Notes under the pieces: model-generated | The model's database searches: none | The model's input: only the letters and a program-made list of their open reading frames with translations | What the model was told of the DNA's origin: nothing | Translations under genes and position numbers: made by a program | Shown here: positions 1 to 8,317 of the stretch, one piece after another | Position numbering within the stretch: the first letter of the stretch is position 1 | How the letters are laid out: every line of letters starts with the position of its first letter | Source of the DNA: Paenibacillus xylanivorans | GTDB lineage: Bacteria > Bacillota > Bacilli > Paenibacillales > Paenibacillaceae | Reading direction: 5' to 3' | DNA length: 64,000 nt | Assembly: GCF_001280595.1 (NCBI RefSeq) | Contig: NZ_LITU01000040.1 | Location: 102,235-166,234 of the forward strand

Positions 1-1018
1 TGTACGTTCCACCGTAGGCATGCCCGCCGATATGACGATACACTGGACAAGCGTTCAGACAGGCACCGCAGCGAATACAGTTCAACAGCTCCTGGAATTC
101 GGGATCACCCAACTGAAGCGAACGTCCATTATCCACGATAATAATGTGCATTTCGTCTGGCCCGTCCCCGTCTTCTGTTCGACGAGGGCCGGTTATGCCT
201 GACATATACATCGTCAATTTTTGACCTGTCGCAGAACGTGGCAGCAGGGTTGCCATCACCTCGAGATCCGTCCAGGATGGAATGATACGCTCCATGCCCA
301 TTAAGGTAATTTGTGTTTTTGGCACGGTGGACACCATGCGGGCATTGCCTTCATTTTCAAATAGGACCATGGAACCCGTCTCCGCAATCGCAAAATTGCA
401 GCCTGTCATACCGATATCTGCTTCGAGAAACTTCTCGCGCAGCTTTTTACGTACAAATCCCGCAAGTACGGTGGTGTCTGGTTCCAGGATTTCACCCGCT
501 TCCTTGGACAACAGCTCCGCAATCTGGTAACGGTTCTTGTGAATAGCCGGAATGACGATATGAGATGGGGCTTCACCTGCCAATTGAATGATGTATTCAC
601 CCAGATCGGTCTCTATCGCTTCAATGCCTGCGGACTCCAATACATGGTTGAGATGCACTTCCTCAGATACCATCGATTTGGATTTCACCACGGTGGAAGC
701 CTGCTTGTGGGCCGCAATATCCAGTGCAATCGCCGCTGCCTCTACCGAAGTATCGGCAAAATGAATATGAACCCCATTGGCACGTGCATTATTGACGAAT
801 TCATTCAGGTAATAATCCAGATGTGCGATCGTATGCAGACGAATCTGACGTCCACGTTCACGCCATTCTTCCCAGTTTCCATGTTCTTCGGATGCAGACT
901 TCTTGCCATTACGCAATCGCTCTGTCGTAAACTTGACGGCTTTGCGCAGGAAATCATCATTCAATGCCAATTCTGCACGTTCTTTGACGGTAACATCCAT
1001 TACACCGGGTTGACTCAT
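1..1018 (-). CDS. lutB: Lactate utilization iron-sulfur protein LutB (partial, runs off left edge)
   Basis: LutB is the ferredoxin-like/LUD subunit of the LutABC system, which oxidises L-lactate to pyruvate in the cytoplasm. About the first 339 residues are present. The LUD body is visible (AETGSMVLFENEGNARM around residue 215), and the cluster motif CIRCGACLNACPVY lies at about residue 314, just before the cut. The ATG overlaps the lutA stop codon as ATGA, so the two are probably translationally coupled. lutC would be expected just outside the window. Family assignment rests on the cluster, the LUD segment and the lutA-lutB order. Confidence 0.93.
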   Translation of the reverse strand, partial: MSQPGVMDVTVKERAELALNDDFLRKAVKFTTERLRNGKKSASEEHGNWEEWRERGRQIRLHTIAHLDYYLNEFVNNARANGVHIHFADTSVEAAAIALDIAAHKQASTVVKSKSMVSEEVHLNHVLESAGIEAIETDLGEYIIQLAGEAPSHIVIPAIHKNRYQIAELLSKEAGEILEPDTTVLAGFVRKKLREKFLEADIGMTGCNFAIAETGSMVLFENEGNARMVSTVPKTQITLMGMERIIPSWTDLEVMATLLPRSATGQKLTMYMSGITGPRRTEDGDGPDEMHIIIVDNGRSLQLGDPEFQELLNCIRCGACLNACPVYRHIGGHAYGGTY

Positions 1019-1743
1019 CCTGTTTGCACCCCCTCATACAGCAGTTCGGCCAAATGCATCACACGCACCGGTTCATTCCGATACCGCAGATTGCCCGCAA
1101 TATTCATTAGACAAGCCATATCCAGTCCTACCAATACTTCAGCTTCCGTCTCTTTGATATGATCCACTTTCTCCGTGACCATGGCACCGGAAATATCCGC
1201 CATTTTAATGGCAAAGGTACCGCCAAAGCCGCAGCAATCCTCTCCGAAAGGAAGGGGAACAAATTGTAAACCTTTCACAGCCGACAGTAATGCCATAGGT
1301 TCATCCTTTACGCCCAACAAACGGCTGCCGTGGCAGGAGGGGTGGTATGTAACCTTATGCGGAAAATGGGCACCCAAATCCGTGATGCCGAGCACCTGAA
1401 CGAGAAACTGAGTGAACTCGTAAGCTTTGGCTTCCAAACGTTTGGCCTTCTCCAACCATACAGGTTCATCGGCAAACAGCTCGGGATAATGATGAATCAT
1501 GTACGTACAGGAGCCCGAGGGACAAACGACAAAATCACTGTCATCAAAGGCTTCCAGAATCGTTTTGGCGGCTACTCGTGTTTCATCCCAATACCCGCTG
1601 TTGTAGGAAGGCTGACCGCAGCAGGTCTGCACGGGCGGGAATTCCAACCGAACGCCATAAGCGGCGAGCAATCTTACCATCGCCTCTCCCACACGGGGAT
1701 ATATGGCATCGCTGAGGCAGGTAATGAATAAGGAGACCTTCAT
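1015..1743 (-). CDS. lutA: Lactate utilization protein LutA ((Fe-S)-binding, CCG-domain)
   Basis: LutA carries the two cysteine-rich CCG domains of the LutABC L-lactate oxidase. The first CCG motif (QTCCGQPSYNSG) is at residues 40-50 and the second (DCCGFGGTFAIK) at about 170. The length of 242 residues is normal. It sits 68 bp downstream of a DeoR regulator and the rhamnulokinase gene on the same strand, and overlaps lutB by 4 bp. Rhamnose breakdown yields L-lactaldehyde, which can be oxidised to lactate, so co-expression with rhaB makes metabolic sense. That link is inference from gene order. Confidence 0.94.
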   Translation of the reverse strand: MKVSLFITCLSDAIYPRVGEAMVRLLAAYGVRLEFPPVQTCCGQPSYNSGYWDETRVAAKTILEAFDDSDFVVCPSGSCTYMIHHYPELFADEPVWLEKAKRLEAKAYEFTQFLVQVLGITDLGAHFPHKVTYHPSCHGSRLLGVKDEPMALLSAVKGLQFVPLPFGEDCCGFGGTFAIKMADISGAMVTEKVDHIKETEAEVLVGLDMACLMNIAGNLRYRNEPVRVMHLAELLYEGVQTG

Positions 1744-1811
1744 GATTACACGCTCCTATAACTGAGGAATTGTTGTTATAACGCATATAAATAACGAATA
1801 CCGGTTTGTTT

Positions 1812-2573
1812 TTATACCCTTGTGATTTGGATATCATAGCTGTTCAGACGTTCTATCAAATCATTATCAAGCGACTGATCCGTGATCACCGCATGAACCG
1901 CATTTAACCCGGTTACCCGTGCAAATGCACGAACCCCAAACTTGCTCGTATCTGCAAGCAAAATAACCTGGTCGGATATGCTGACCATTTTCTGCTTCAA
2001 CCGGGCCTGAAGCTCATTGGATTCACTGATTCCGCCGCCTTCCAGATGCACACCTTTACAAGACAGGAACAATTTATCGACATGATATGTTTCCAGGGAA
2101 CGTTCGGCGAGCGGTCCAACAAAAGACAGAGACCGCTGGGCCAGCTGGCCTCCAGTCGAGATGACTTCAATCTTGTCCCTGCTGCTCAGTTCAGTGGCTA
2201 CCTGTATGGAGTTGGTCAATACAGTCAATGGCATATCCGGCATATTGGCCGCCATGTACCCTGCTGTCGTGCTGGCATCCAGTAGAATTCGATCACCCGG
2301 ACGAATCATGGATAGAGCCGACTGGGCGATTCTTTTCTTTTCCTCTGCATGTGTTGTTTCCCTTACCCGGTATGGGATCTCCGGCTGCTCTTCCCTCACA
2401 CTGACAGCGCCACCATGGGAACGACGCAGTCTCCCTGCCTGTTCCAGCCGGTCCAGATCACGCCGAATGGTCTCTTCTGTTACCCGGCAGTGCTCACTGA
2501 GCTCGGATACACGCATGCTGCCCTTTACATTAACCATCTCCACAATCCGGTCATAGCGTTCTGCTGCCAGCAT
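1812..2573 (-). CDS. DeoR-family regulator, probable rhamnose operon regulator
   Basis: A 253-residue DeoR/GlpR-type repressor. The N-terminal winged helix (RVSELSEHCRVTEETIRRDL, residues ~18-38) is followed by RLRRSHGGAV, and the C-terminal sugar-phosphate sensor domain has GDRILLDASTT and the LTNS segment. Its ATG lies 1 bp after the rhaB stop, so it is co-transcribed with rhaB. In Bacillales this arrangement belongs to RhaR-type regulators of rhamnose genes. A close paralogue with nearly the same helix lies at 12641-13408, so the effector of each is not certain from sequence alone. Confidence 0.9.
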   Translation of the reverse strand: MLAAERYDRIVEMVNVKGSMRVSELSEHCRVTEETIRRDLDRLEQAGRLRRSHGGAVSVREEQPEIPYRVRETTHAEEKKRIAQSALSMIRPGDRILLDASTTAGYMAANMPDMPLTVLTNSIQVATELSSRDKIEVISTGGQLAQRSLSFVGPLAERSLETYHVDKLFLSCKGVHLEGGGISESNELQARLKQKMVSISDQVILLADTSKFGVRAFARVTGLNAVHAVITDQSLDNDLIERLNSYDIQITRV

Positions 2574-2574
2574 G

Positions 2575-4068
2575 TTACACCTCGCTCCCGGCTTGTGATT
2601 CCGATGATGCGGTCAACCTTAGAAATCTGCCGTATGTTTCTTCCCAGATCGTTCTGTCCTTTGGCTCATAATCAGTAACTGGGAATGAATCGCGAATGAC
2701 CTTGCGGGCTTCCCATATATCCTTGAAGGCTCCACTTGCCATCCACTGTACAGCCATGTTCCCGATCGCACTGCCTTCTGCCGGACCCGCCCATACCGGT
2801 TTGCCGATGGAGTTGGCCGTCCACTGACACAACAGACGATTCTGGATGCCACCACCGACCATATGCAATCCATTAAAAGATTGTCTGGACAGTTGTTCCG
2901 TCCACTCCAGCACTCTTCGATACTTCAGTGCAAGGCTCTCCAGAATGGAACGGGCAATGGCCCCCTGATCTTGCGGCTCAGCCTGCCCTGTATCACGGCA
3001 ATACTGTTGTATACGAGTGGTCATATCCCCAGCTGGCATAAACCGCTCATCATCAGGATCAAACAAGCTTGCAAATGGAGGAGCAAGTTCAGCCCTGCTC
3101 AGTAACTCCGCATAATTGGTTCCCTGTCCCTTCCGTTCCCATTCACGCATGCATTCCTGCAAAATCCACAGGCCCATGATGTTCTTGAGCAAACGGAACG
3201 TACCTCCTGCCCCGCCCTCATTCGTAAAGTTAAGCGCCAGACTCTCGGAACTGATGGCAGGGTGATCAATCTCCGTGCCCATAAGCGACCAGGTTCCACA
3301 GCTCAGATAAGCAAATGAACGTTCTGTTGCGGGAACAGCCACGACCGCTGAAGCTGTATCATGCTCGGCCACCGCGATAACCGGGATGGCAGACAGGCCA
3401 AGATCATTGCAAATGCTGCTACGTAACTGTCCCACACGTGTACCTGGCATGACGGCTTCGCCAAACAGCGTCTCCGAAATGCCAATATGTGCAAGCAGTT
3501 CACCGTCCCAATGCCCTATGGTTGGATTATATAGCTGCGTTGTGGTGGCGTTGGTAAACTCATTCACCGCTTCTCCGGTGAGAAAGTAACGAAGCAGATC
3601 GGGGATCATGAGGAAACGCTCCGCTTCGTTAAGCAGTGGGGAGCCACTCCGCTTAAGCGTTGCTAACTGATACAGTGTGTTAAAACTAAGAAACTGTATG
3701 CCCGTACGTTCGAAAATTCGCTGAGAGGTCAATTCCTGGCGCACCTGATCCATCATGCCGTTAAATTGTGCATCACGGTAATGATATGGATTGCCCAACA
3801 ATTCACCATGACTTCCAAGCAGTCCAAAATCAACCGCCCAGGAATCAATCCCCAGACTTTCAGGCTGCTCCCCCTTTTGTTTAACCAGGTTCAGCCCTTC
3901 AAGCAATTCATGGTGCAGCCTCAATATATCCCAATGCAGCCGCTCCCCCGCTTTTACCGGCTCATTCTTGAACCGATGGATCTCCATCGTCTCCATTCCC
4001 CGATCATTCAGATGACCCAGCAGTGCTCTCCCGCTTCCAGCACCCAAATCATACGCCAGCACACTCAC
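2575..4068 (-). CDS. rhaB: Rhamnulokinase RhaB
   Basis: Phosphorylates L-rhamnulose to L-rhamnulose 1-phosphate with ATP in the cytoplasm. The 497-residue protein starts with the FGGY/hexokinase phosphate motif (LAYDLGAGSGRALLG, residues 4-18) and contains GIDSWAVDFGLLG and the C-terminal HMVGGGIQNRLLCQWTA nucleotide-binding stretch. The length is normal. The start is GTG, preceded by GGTGAAG at 6-8 bases. It is first in the run rhaB, DeoR, lutA, lutB; isomerase and aldolase genes are not in the window. Confidence 0.93.
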   Translation of the reverse strand: MSVLAYDLGAGSGRALLGHLNDRGMETMEIHRFKNEPVKAGERLHWDILRLHHELLEGLNLVKQKGEQPESLGIDSWAVDFGLLGSHGELLGNPYHYRDAQFNGMMDQVRQELTSQRIFERTGIQFLSFNTLYQLATLKRSGSPLLNEAERFLMIPDLLRYFLTGEAVNEFTNATTTQLYNPTIGHWDGELLAHIGISETLFGEAVMPGTRVGQLRSSICNDLGLSAIPVIAVAEHDTASAVVAVPATERSFAYLSCGTWSLMGTEIDHPAISSESLALNFTNEGGAGGTFRLLKNIMGLWILQECMREWERKGQGTNYAELLSRAELAPPFASLFDPDDERFMPAGDMTTRIQQYCRDTGQAEPQDQGAIARSILESLALKYRRVLEWTEQLSRQSFNGLHMVGGGIQNRLLCQWTANSIGKPVWAGPAEGSAIGNMAVQWMASGAFKDIWEARKVIRDSFPVTDYEPKDRTIWEETYGRFLRLTASSESQAGSEV

Positions 4069-4149
4069 TGTTCTTCACCAGCCTTTCATCCCATACTTTG
4101 TTTCTCGCTCAAACATTTCTCAATTGTATTCATGGCTGCACTGTACTTT

Positions 4150-4233
4150 ATTCTTTACTTATTTGTTTGTTTATTTTTGTTTTATACTGTTTTGCTTTAT
4201 TTTACGAGTATATCATCAATGTAAGCGTTTGAA
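4150..4233 (-). promoter_or_regulatory. rhaB control region: cre-like site, -10 box and A/C-rich direct repeats
   Basis: Upstream of rhaB, 4220-4233 reads TGTAAGCGTTTGAA, close to the CcpA cre consensus (two mismatches). A TATACT -10 candidate lies at 4207-4212, so the cre would overlap the -35/spacer region and could repress. Downstream, 4150-4200 on the rhaB strand is packed with AACAAA-type repeats of the kind DeoR-family proteins bind. Binding is inferred, not shown. Confidence 0.45.
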
Positions 4234-4269
4234 TACCCTGTGATTCGTTTCTTTTACCCATACCAAAAA

Positions 4270-4293
4270 CGACTCTCTCCACTCGGGAGGAGC
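4270..4293 (-). terminator. Possible intrinsic terminator after the DUF2500 gene
   Basis: Imperfect stem CTCCTCC/GGAGAGAG on the minus strand followed by GTCGTTTTTGG, 16 bp beyond the stop of the DUF2500 gene. Confidence 0.45.
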
Positions 4294-4308
4294 CGCTTTC
4301 CTGTTATT

Positions 4309-4824
4309 TTACGTATAAAAGCTGTTCTTGCTCGCACCAGACTGAGGTTGCATATCTCTTTCAAAATGCTTGAACCTTGTCCCTTGATACGTCAGCATGC
4401 CTCGGTCATTTTCCACAAACATCCCGTAATTTCTGCCGCCAACATTTAACTCCACACGGTCTCCATTATCCAATTCAAACGTGGCGTAATACCAGGTTGA
4501 TGCACTGCTATCCCCGCTCCCACCTGTGACTTCTGTTCGCTTTGCCACAATCGTTGAATGCAAGGTTAACAGCGCTGATGCATTGTTCGATGACCATGTG
4601 CGTACCCCTGAAATAATGGCATAAACAATGACACCCGCAATGATAAGAAAAATGCCGCCAATAAAGATTGACCCAAACGCACTCATTGCACCAAACTCAT
4701 TGAATCCAGCAAAAAAACCACCCTGATTGCCCTCAAATCCCGGAACATCATTCATGTCATCAAAAATACCGAAGCCGTCCATGCTTAACCATCCCAGCGA
4801 TGAAGATATGCTCAATGACGTCAT
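4309..4824 (-). CDS. DUF2500 domain-containing membrane protein
   Basis: A 171-residue protein with one strong membrane segment (about residues 50-72, FGSIFIGGIFLIIAGVIVYA). A C-terminal beta-rich DUF2500-like domain follows, with VAKRTEV, YYATFELDNGDRVEL and MLTYQGTRFKHFER. The N-terminal 45 residues are rich in Gly, Phe and Asp and look disordered. Function is unknown in the family. It is a single-gene unit between rhaB and pepF with its own terminator. Confidence 0.8.
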   Translation of the reverse strand: MTSLSISSSLGWLSMDGFGIFDDMNDVPGFEGNQGGFFAGFNEFGAMSAFGSIFIGGIFLIIAGVIVYAIISGVRTWSSNNASALLTLHSTIVAKRTEVTGGSGDSSASTWYYATFELDNGDRVELNVGGRNYGMFVENDRGMLTYQGTRFKHFERDMQPQSGASKNSFYT

Positions 4825-4857
4825 TCATCATCGTTCCCTTCTCCCTGCAAATTAAGA

Positions 4858-4887
4858 TGCACCGCCCCCTGACAAGGAGACGGTGCA
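4858..4887 (-). terminator. Probable terminator of pepF
   Basis: Perfect TGCACCG/CGGTGCA stem with inner pairing, about 45 bp past the pepF stop. The downstream tract is only moderately T-rich. Confidence 0.5.
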
Positions 4888-4932
4888 CGCAGACAACCCT
4901 ACAAGCCTTGTCCGTATACTATATGAACCTGA

Positions 4933-6735
4933 TTACGAATACAGACGTTCAAGTTCATCAACCAGACTGCCAACATAGGCGACAGCAGCACGAATCGGCT
5001 CAGGTCCGGACATGTCCACACCCGCTAGCTTCATCAGCTCTTGCGGATCAAGACTTCCTCCCGCTTTCAATGCGTCAAGCCAGCGATCCACCGCAGGCTG
5101 TCCCTCTTCTCGAATTAGCTGTGCAGCGGCGGTAGATGCCGTCAGACCTGCTGCATAGGTATATGGATATAATCCCATATAATAATGAGGTTGTCTCATC
5201 CAGGTCAGCTTGGCCCCTTCGTCAATGACCAGATCAGGTCCCCAGAACTCGGAGAGGATATTTCCTTTTAGCTGACTTAACGTCTTCGCCGTAATCGGTT
5301 CATCCTTGGTTGCGAGGGCATACACCTGACGCTGCAATTCACCTTCAAGCAGATGCGTAACAAAGTTGTGGTAATACGTATTGAGCAATTGCAAAATGAC
5401 CCAACGGCGCATTCTCGGATTATCCGAACGTTTCAATAAATGATCTGCCAGAAGCATTTCATTCATCGTGGAAGGCGCCTCTATGAAATAGAGGGACGGT
5501 CGTGTATTCGTAAGCCGTTGATAATGCCCGGCCAGCATGAAATGTCCGGCATGTCCCACTTCATGGGCAAGTGTGAACGCACCTCGCATATTGTTTGCCC
5601 ATGAGATCAGGATATAGGAATGAGAACCATAGATGGACGAGCAAAAAGCTCCTGTCGATTTGCCAGCATTATCAGCATAATCTACCCAGCGCTCACTAAA
5701 TGCACGTTCCACAATTCCGCCATATTCCGGTCCCAGCACGGCAAGAGCTTCACGAATGAGTGTGCAGGCTTCCTCATATGTAATAGCAGGACTGAACTCA
5801 GGGTCCAGTGGTGCTTTCAGATCGCAGAACATCAGTTTGTCCAGTCCCAACTCACGTTTCTTGAGCGCGGCCAGTCTGCGCATGTGAGGGGCGAGTTCCT
5901 GCTGGATGATATCCAGTACATTGTTGTACATCTCTTTGCTTACCTGCTGCGGACTGAGCAGCATATCCGTAACATCATCGTATCCACGCAGCCTGGACAA
6001 GACGACCTGCTTCTTCACTTCGGTGGCGTAACCTTCAGCAAACGTATTTTTGTAATCATTCAGCTTGGAGCTGAACGCGGCATAGGCAGAGCGGCGCAGC
6101 TTCGTATCCGATGACATTTCATAATTGTTCTCATAAAATGACCAGGACAGCGGACGGTTATTGTCATCGCCATCAAGTGCATCGTCAAACGTCATGTCTG
6201 CCAGTTTACCGCGCAGATAGATCCGGTATGGCGAATCCAGTACTTCCCCAAGGGAAGCGAGTACCTTCTCCGTTTCGGGCGAAAGACGATGGGCTTTTTC
6301 CTGAATCAGACGATCCAAGCTGCGAGCATACGGCTGCAAACCCGGAAGTTCTTCAATATAACGTTTAATCGTTCCATCGGGAAGATCCACGATCTCGGAA
6401 TTCACAAAAGACAAGGATGACGACAAATTCGATAAGATATCTCCCGCCTTGGCTGAATTCTCAATGTTTGCGGGATTAATACTGTCCTCCGACTGTTTCA
6501 GCCGGGCATATGAAGCCGTCTTGCTAATGCGTTCCTGCAAAGCTTCGCGGGCATCGAGACAGGCCAGTAACTTCTCAGCGCCCTCTCCCAGATGTCCTTT
6601 GAATGTTTCGATATGGGCAGCAGCTTCAGGTAGTGATCTAAGCTCCTGCTCCCATTCTGCATCGGTACCAAACAAGTCTCGCAGATCCCAGGTGGTCTCT
6701 TGGCTTACTTCATCGCGTGTACGTATTTTTTCCAT
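4933..6735 (-). CDS. pepF: Oligoendopeptidase F (M3 zinc metallopeptidase)
   Basis: Cytoplasmic zinc peptidase that cuts short peptides. It is 600 residues, the usual length for PepF. The zinc motif HEVGHAGHF is at about residue 390, and the third-ligand Glu lies in APSTMNEMLLADH about 25 residues later. The N-terminal M3 domain with helical repeats precedes it. The stand-alone gene has a good ribosome site (GAGGATGAC) before the ATG. The upstream 395 bp is non-coding. Confidence 0.94.
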   Translation of the reverse strand: MEKIRTRDEVSQETTWDLRDLFGTDAEWEQELRSLPEAAAHIETFKGHLGEGAEKLLACLDAREALQERISKTASYARLKQSEDSINPANIENSAKAGDILSNLSSSLSFVNSEIVDLPDGTIKRYIEELPGLQPYARSLDRLIQEKAHRLSPETEKVLASLGEVLDSPYRIYLRGKLADMTFDDALDGDDNNRPLSWSFYENNYEMSSDTKLRRSAYAAFSSKLNDYKNTFAEGYATEVKKQVVLSRLRGYDDVTDMLLSPQQVSKEMYNNVLDIIQQELAPHMRRLAALKKRELGLDKLMFCDLKAPLDPEFSPAITYEEACTLIREALAVLGPEYGGIVERAFSERWVDYADNAGKSTGAFCSSIYGSHSYILISWANNMRGAFTLAHEVGHAGHFMLAGHYQRLTNTRPSLYFIEAPSTMNEMLLADHLLKRSDNPRMRRWVILQLLNTYYHNFVTHLLEGELQRQVYALATKDEPITAKTLSQLKGNILSEFWGPDLVIDEGAKLTWMRQPHYYMGLYPYTYAAGLTASTAAAQLIREEGQPAVDRWLDALKAGGSLDPQELMKLAGVDMSGPEPIRAAVAYVGSLVDELERLYS

Positions 6736-6869
6736 CGTTATATGTCATCCTCCTCGCATTTCCAATATCTCTCATCGTATCATATTCGGAGAATTTATAC
6801 CTTACATTTCCTAAAATGAGCCTTTTGGTTTAAGGGATTACAGATTGGACTAAAGAATATTCACACTTA

Positions 6870-7040
6870 CCACTTCCGATGACAGAACAACCTTCCGATC
6901 GCTGTTATCCCCAGATTTTTTGATTCAATTTTACAAAGGTGAAAATCTGGTGATAAAGGCGAAGCGTATGCTTCCGATGCAGCTTTCTTTCAGAAAGCTT
7001 TTAGCTCCGCTTTTTCAAGCTATTTCTGCCCGCTGCGTTT
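6870..7040. repeat. Structured non-coding segment upstream of pepF with TTCCGAT repeats and hairpins
   Basis: The 6736-7130 gap has no gene. It contains three copies of TTCCGAT (near 6876, 6893 and 6973), an inverted repeat CCAGATTTT...AAAATCTGG at 6911-6950, and small palindromes GAAGC/GCTTC and AGCTTTC/GAAAGCT. This is the look of a dispersed intergenic repeat family rather than a promoter, but only one copy is in the window, so dispersal is a guess. Confidence 0.35.
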
Positions 7041-7081
7041 GAAGTAAACTGTTGATCCACTGACCAAAATTTAAAAAACCC

Positions 7082-7110
7082 CCGGGTGATGGAAATATCC
7101 ATTTACCCGG
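7082..7110 (-). terminator. Intrinsic terminator of hxlR
   Basis: CCGGGT/ACCCGG stem with inner GGA/TCC pairing. On the minus strand it is followed by GGTTTTTTAAATTTTGG, about 20 bp after the hxlR stop. Confidence 0.8.
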
Positions 7111-7130
7111 CGGTTCGTTCTGACTATAAC

Positions 7131-7490
7131 TTATTCAGCTTTCCAGATTACATTTTCGCCATAGTTTTTACCCCAGTTGTACATTGCATGCAGGACAGGC
7201 ATCAGACTTTGACCATGATCCGTCAGCGTATATTCCACACGGGGTGGCACTTCTGCATAAACCTTGCGCTCAATTAGCTTGTCTTCCTCCAACTCACGCA
7301 GCTGGTTGGTCAGCATCTTTTGGGTAATATGAGGAATCAATCGCTTCAATTCACTGAAACGTTTGGTACCTTCAAGACCCAGATGCCATAAAATAATCAG
7401 TTTCCATTTGCCGCCAATAACAGCAAGGGTCAATTCTTTCTCACAGTTGATTTCTTTCAAGTTGATCCGTTCCTTGACTTCCACTGCCAT
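7131..7490 (-). CDS. hxlR: HxlR-family winged-helix regulator
   Basis: A 119-residue HxlR-type DNA-binding protein: C16 within [19 protein letters not shown], the wing helix [19 protein letters not shown], and [13 protein letters not shown]. In Bacillus subtilis HxlR activates hxlAB in response to formaldehyde, and the conserved N-terminal Cys reacts with it. Here it lies on the same strand, downstream of hxlB but behind a strong terminator, instead of divergent. AAGGAGG stands 9 bases before the ATG. The name rests on neighbourhood plus family. Confidence 0.88.
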   Translation of the reverse strand: MAVEVKERINLKEINCEKELTLAVIGGKWKLIILWHLGLEGTKRFSELKRLIPHITQKMLTNQLRELEEDKLIERKVYAEVPPRVEYTLTDHGQSLMPVLHAMYNWGKNYGENVIWKAE

Positions 7491-7697
7491 GGCTCCGAGC
7501 CTCCTTTTCTTCCAATCAATCTTATATCGCTAAAATGCAATACGCATATCACAAGAACACTCCGTAACAGGAGAACATGCTGCCTCCTTTGTATATATAA
7601 CGGGTTCATTGATTTAATACAGCTTGTATACATTCTACTACAGCATGACCCTGATGTTAAGCAGACCCGAACCAGACCACGGACAACGATAACAGAA

Positions 7698-7737
7698 AAG
7701 ACCGGAACTCCCGCTTGTTCAAGGGAATTCCGGTCTT
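7698..7737 (-). terminator. Intrinsic terminator of hxlAB
   Basis: Perfect 10-bp stem AAGACCGGAA/TTCCGGTCTT, then TTTTCTGTT on the minus strand. It lies 12 bp past the hxlB stop and separates hxlAB from hxlR. Confidence 0.88.
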
Positions 7738-7748
7738 CCATCTATTCA

Positions 7749-8312
7749 TTATTCCAGGTTCGCGTGGCGACCAAACATGTCCGCTCCGGTCATCCCCTTC
7801 ATTTCCATCATGGTGAGCACCAGTGCATCCATGCTCAGCAGTAGCCCCTGTTCAAACAGGGAGCCCATAGGCTGAATGGTCACTGCAGCTCCGGCGGTCG
7901 CTGTATCCTCTTTGGCCGATGCCGAAAGACGAACTACGGTATCTGACAGTTGTCCAATTGTGGACTCCGGCTTAATCGTAATCAGACCCACAGGAGCACC
8001 TGCTTTACTGGCCTTCTGAGCCATCGCTGCCAGACTTCCTGTCTCCCCTGAGCCTGAGCATAACAAGAGGAAGTCCTTTGGACTGATACCCGGTGTAACG
8101 GTCTCCCCAACTACATATACCCGAAGACCCATCTGCATCAGTCTCATGGCAAATGTCTTGCCCATCAGACCGGATCTGCCTGCTCCTGCCACAAAAACCT
8201 GTTCAGCAGCCAGAATATGTTCCGCCATGGCCTGCATCTCCGAATCGTCGATCTGGCTTAGCGTACGTTCCAGCTCCTTCAAGATGTCAGCTGCGTATTG
8301 TCGGCTGCTCAT
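7749..8312 (-). CDS. hxlB: 6-phospho-3-hexuloisomerase HxlB
   Basis: Isomerises D-arabino-3-hexulose 6-phosphate to fructose 6-phosphate, the second step of formaldehyde fixation by the ribulose monophosphate pathway. The 187-residue SIS-domain protein has VAGAGRSGLMGKTFAMRL at about residues 35-53 and the second phosphosugar loop LLLCSGSGETGSLAAMA. It starts 5 bp after hxlA, so it is co-transcribed. Length and motifs match the family. Confidence 0.94.
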   Translation of the reverse strand: MSSRQYAADILKELERTLSQIDDSEMQAMAEHILAAEQVFVAGAGRSGLMGKTFAMRLMQMGLRVYVVGETVTPGISPKDFLLLCSGSGETGSLAAMAQKASKAGAPVGLITIKPESTIGQLSDTVVRLSASAKEDTATAGAAVTIQPMGSLFEQGLLLSMDALVLTMMEMKGMTGADMFGRHANLE

Positions 8313-8317
8313 CTGTC

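Noticed and set aside
539..1162. Long plus-strand frame of 207 codons
   Set aside because: Opposite-strand shadow of lutB/lutA; no ribosome site, no motif, and both minus-strand genes are certain.
7457..7741. 94-codon minus-strand frame upstream of hxlR
   Set aside because: Overlaps the hxlB terminator and the hxlR start in another frame; no ribosome site.
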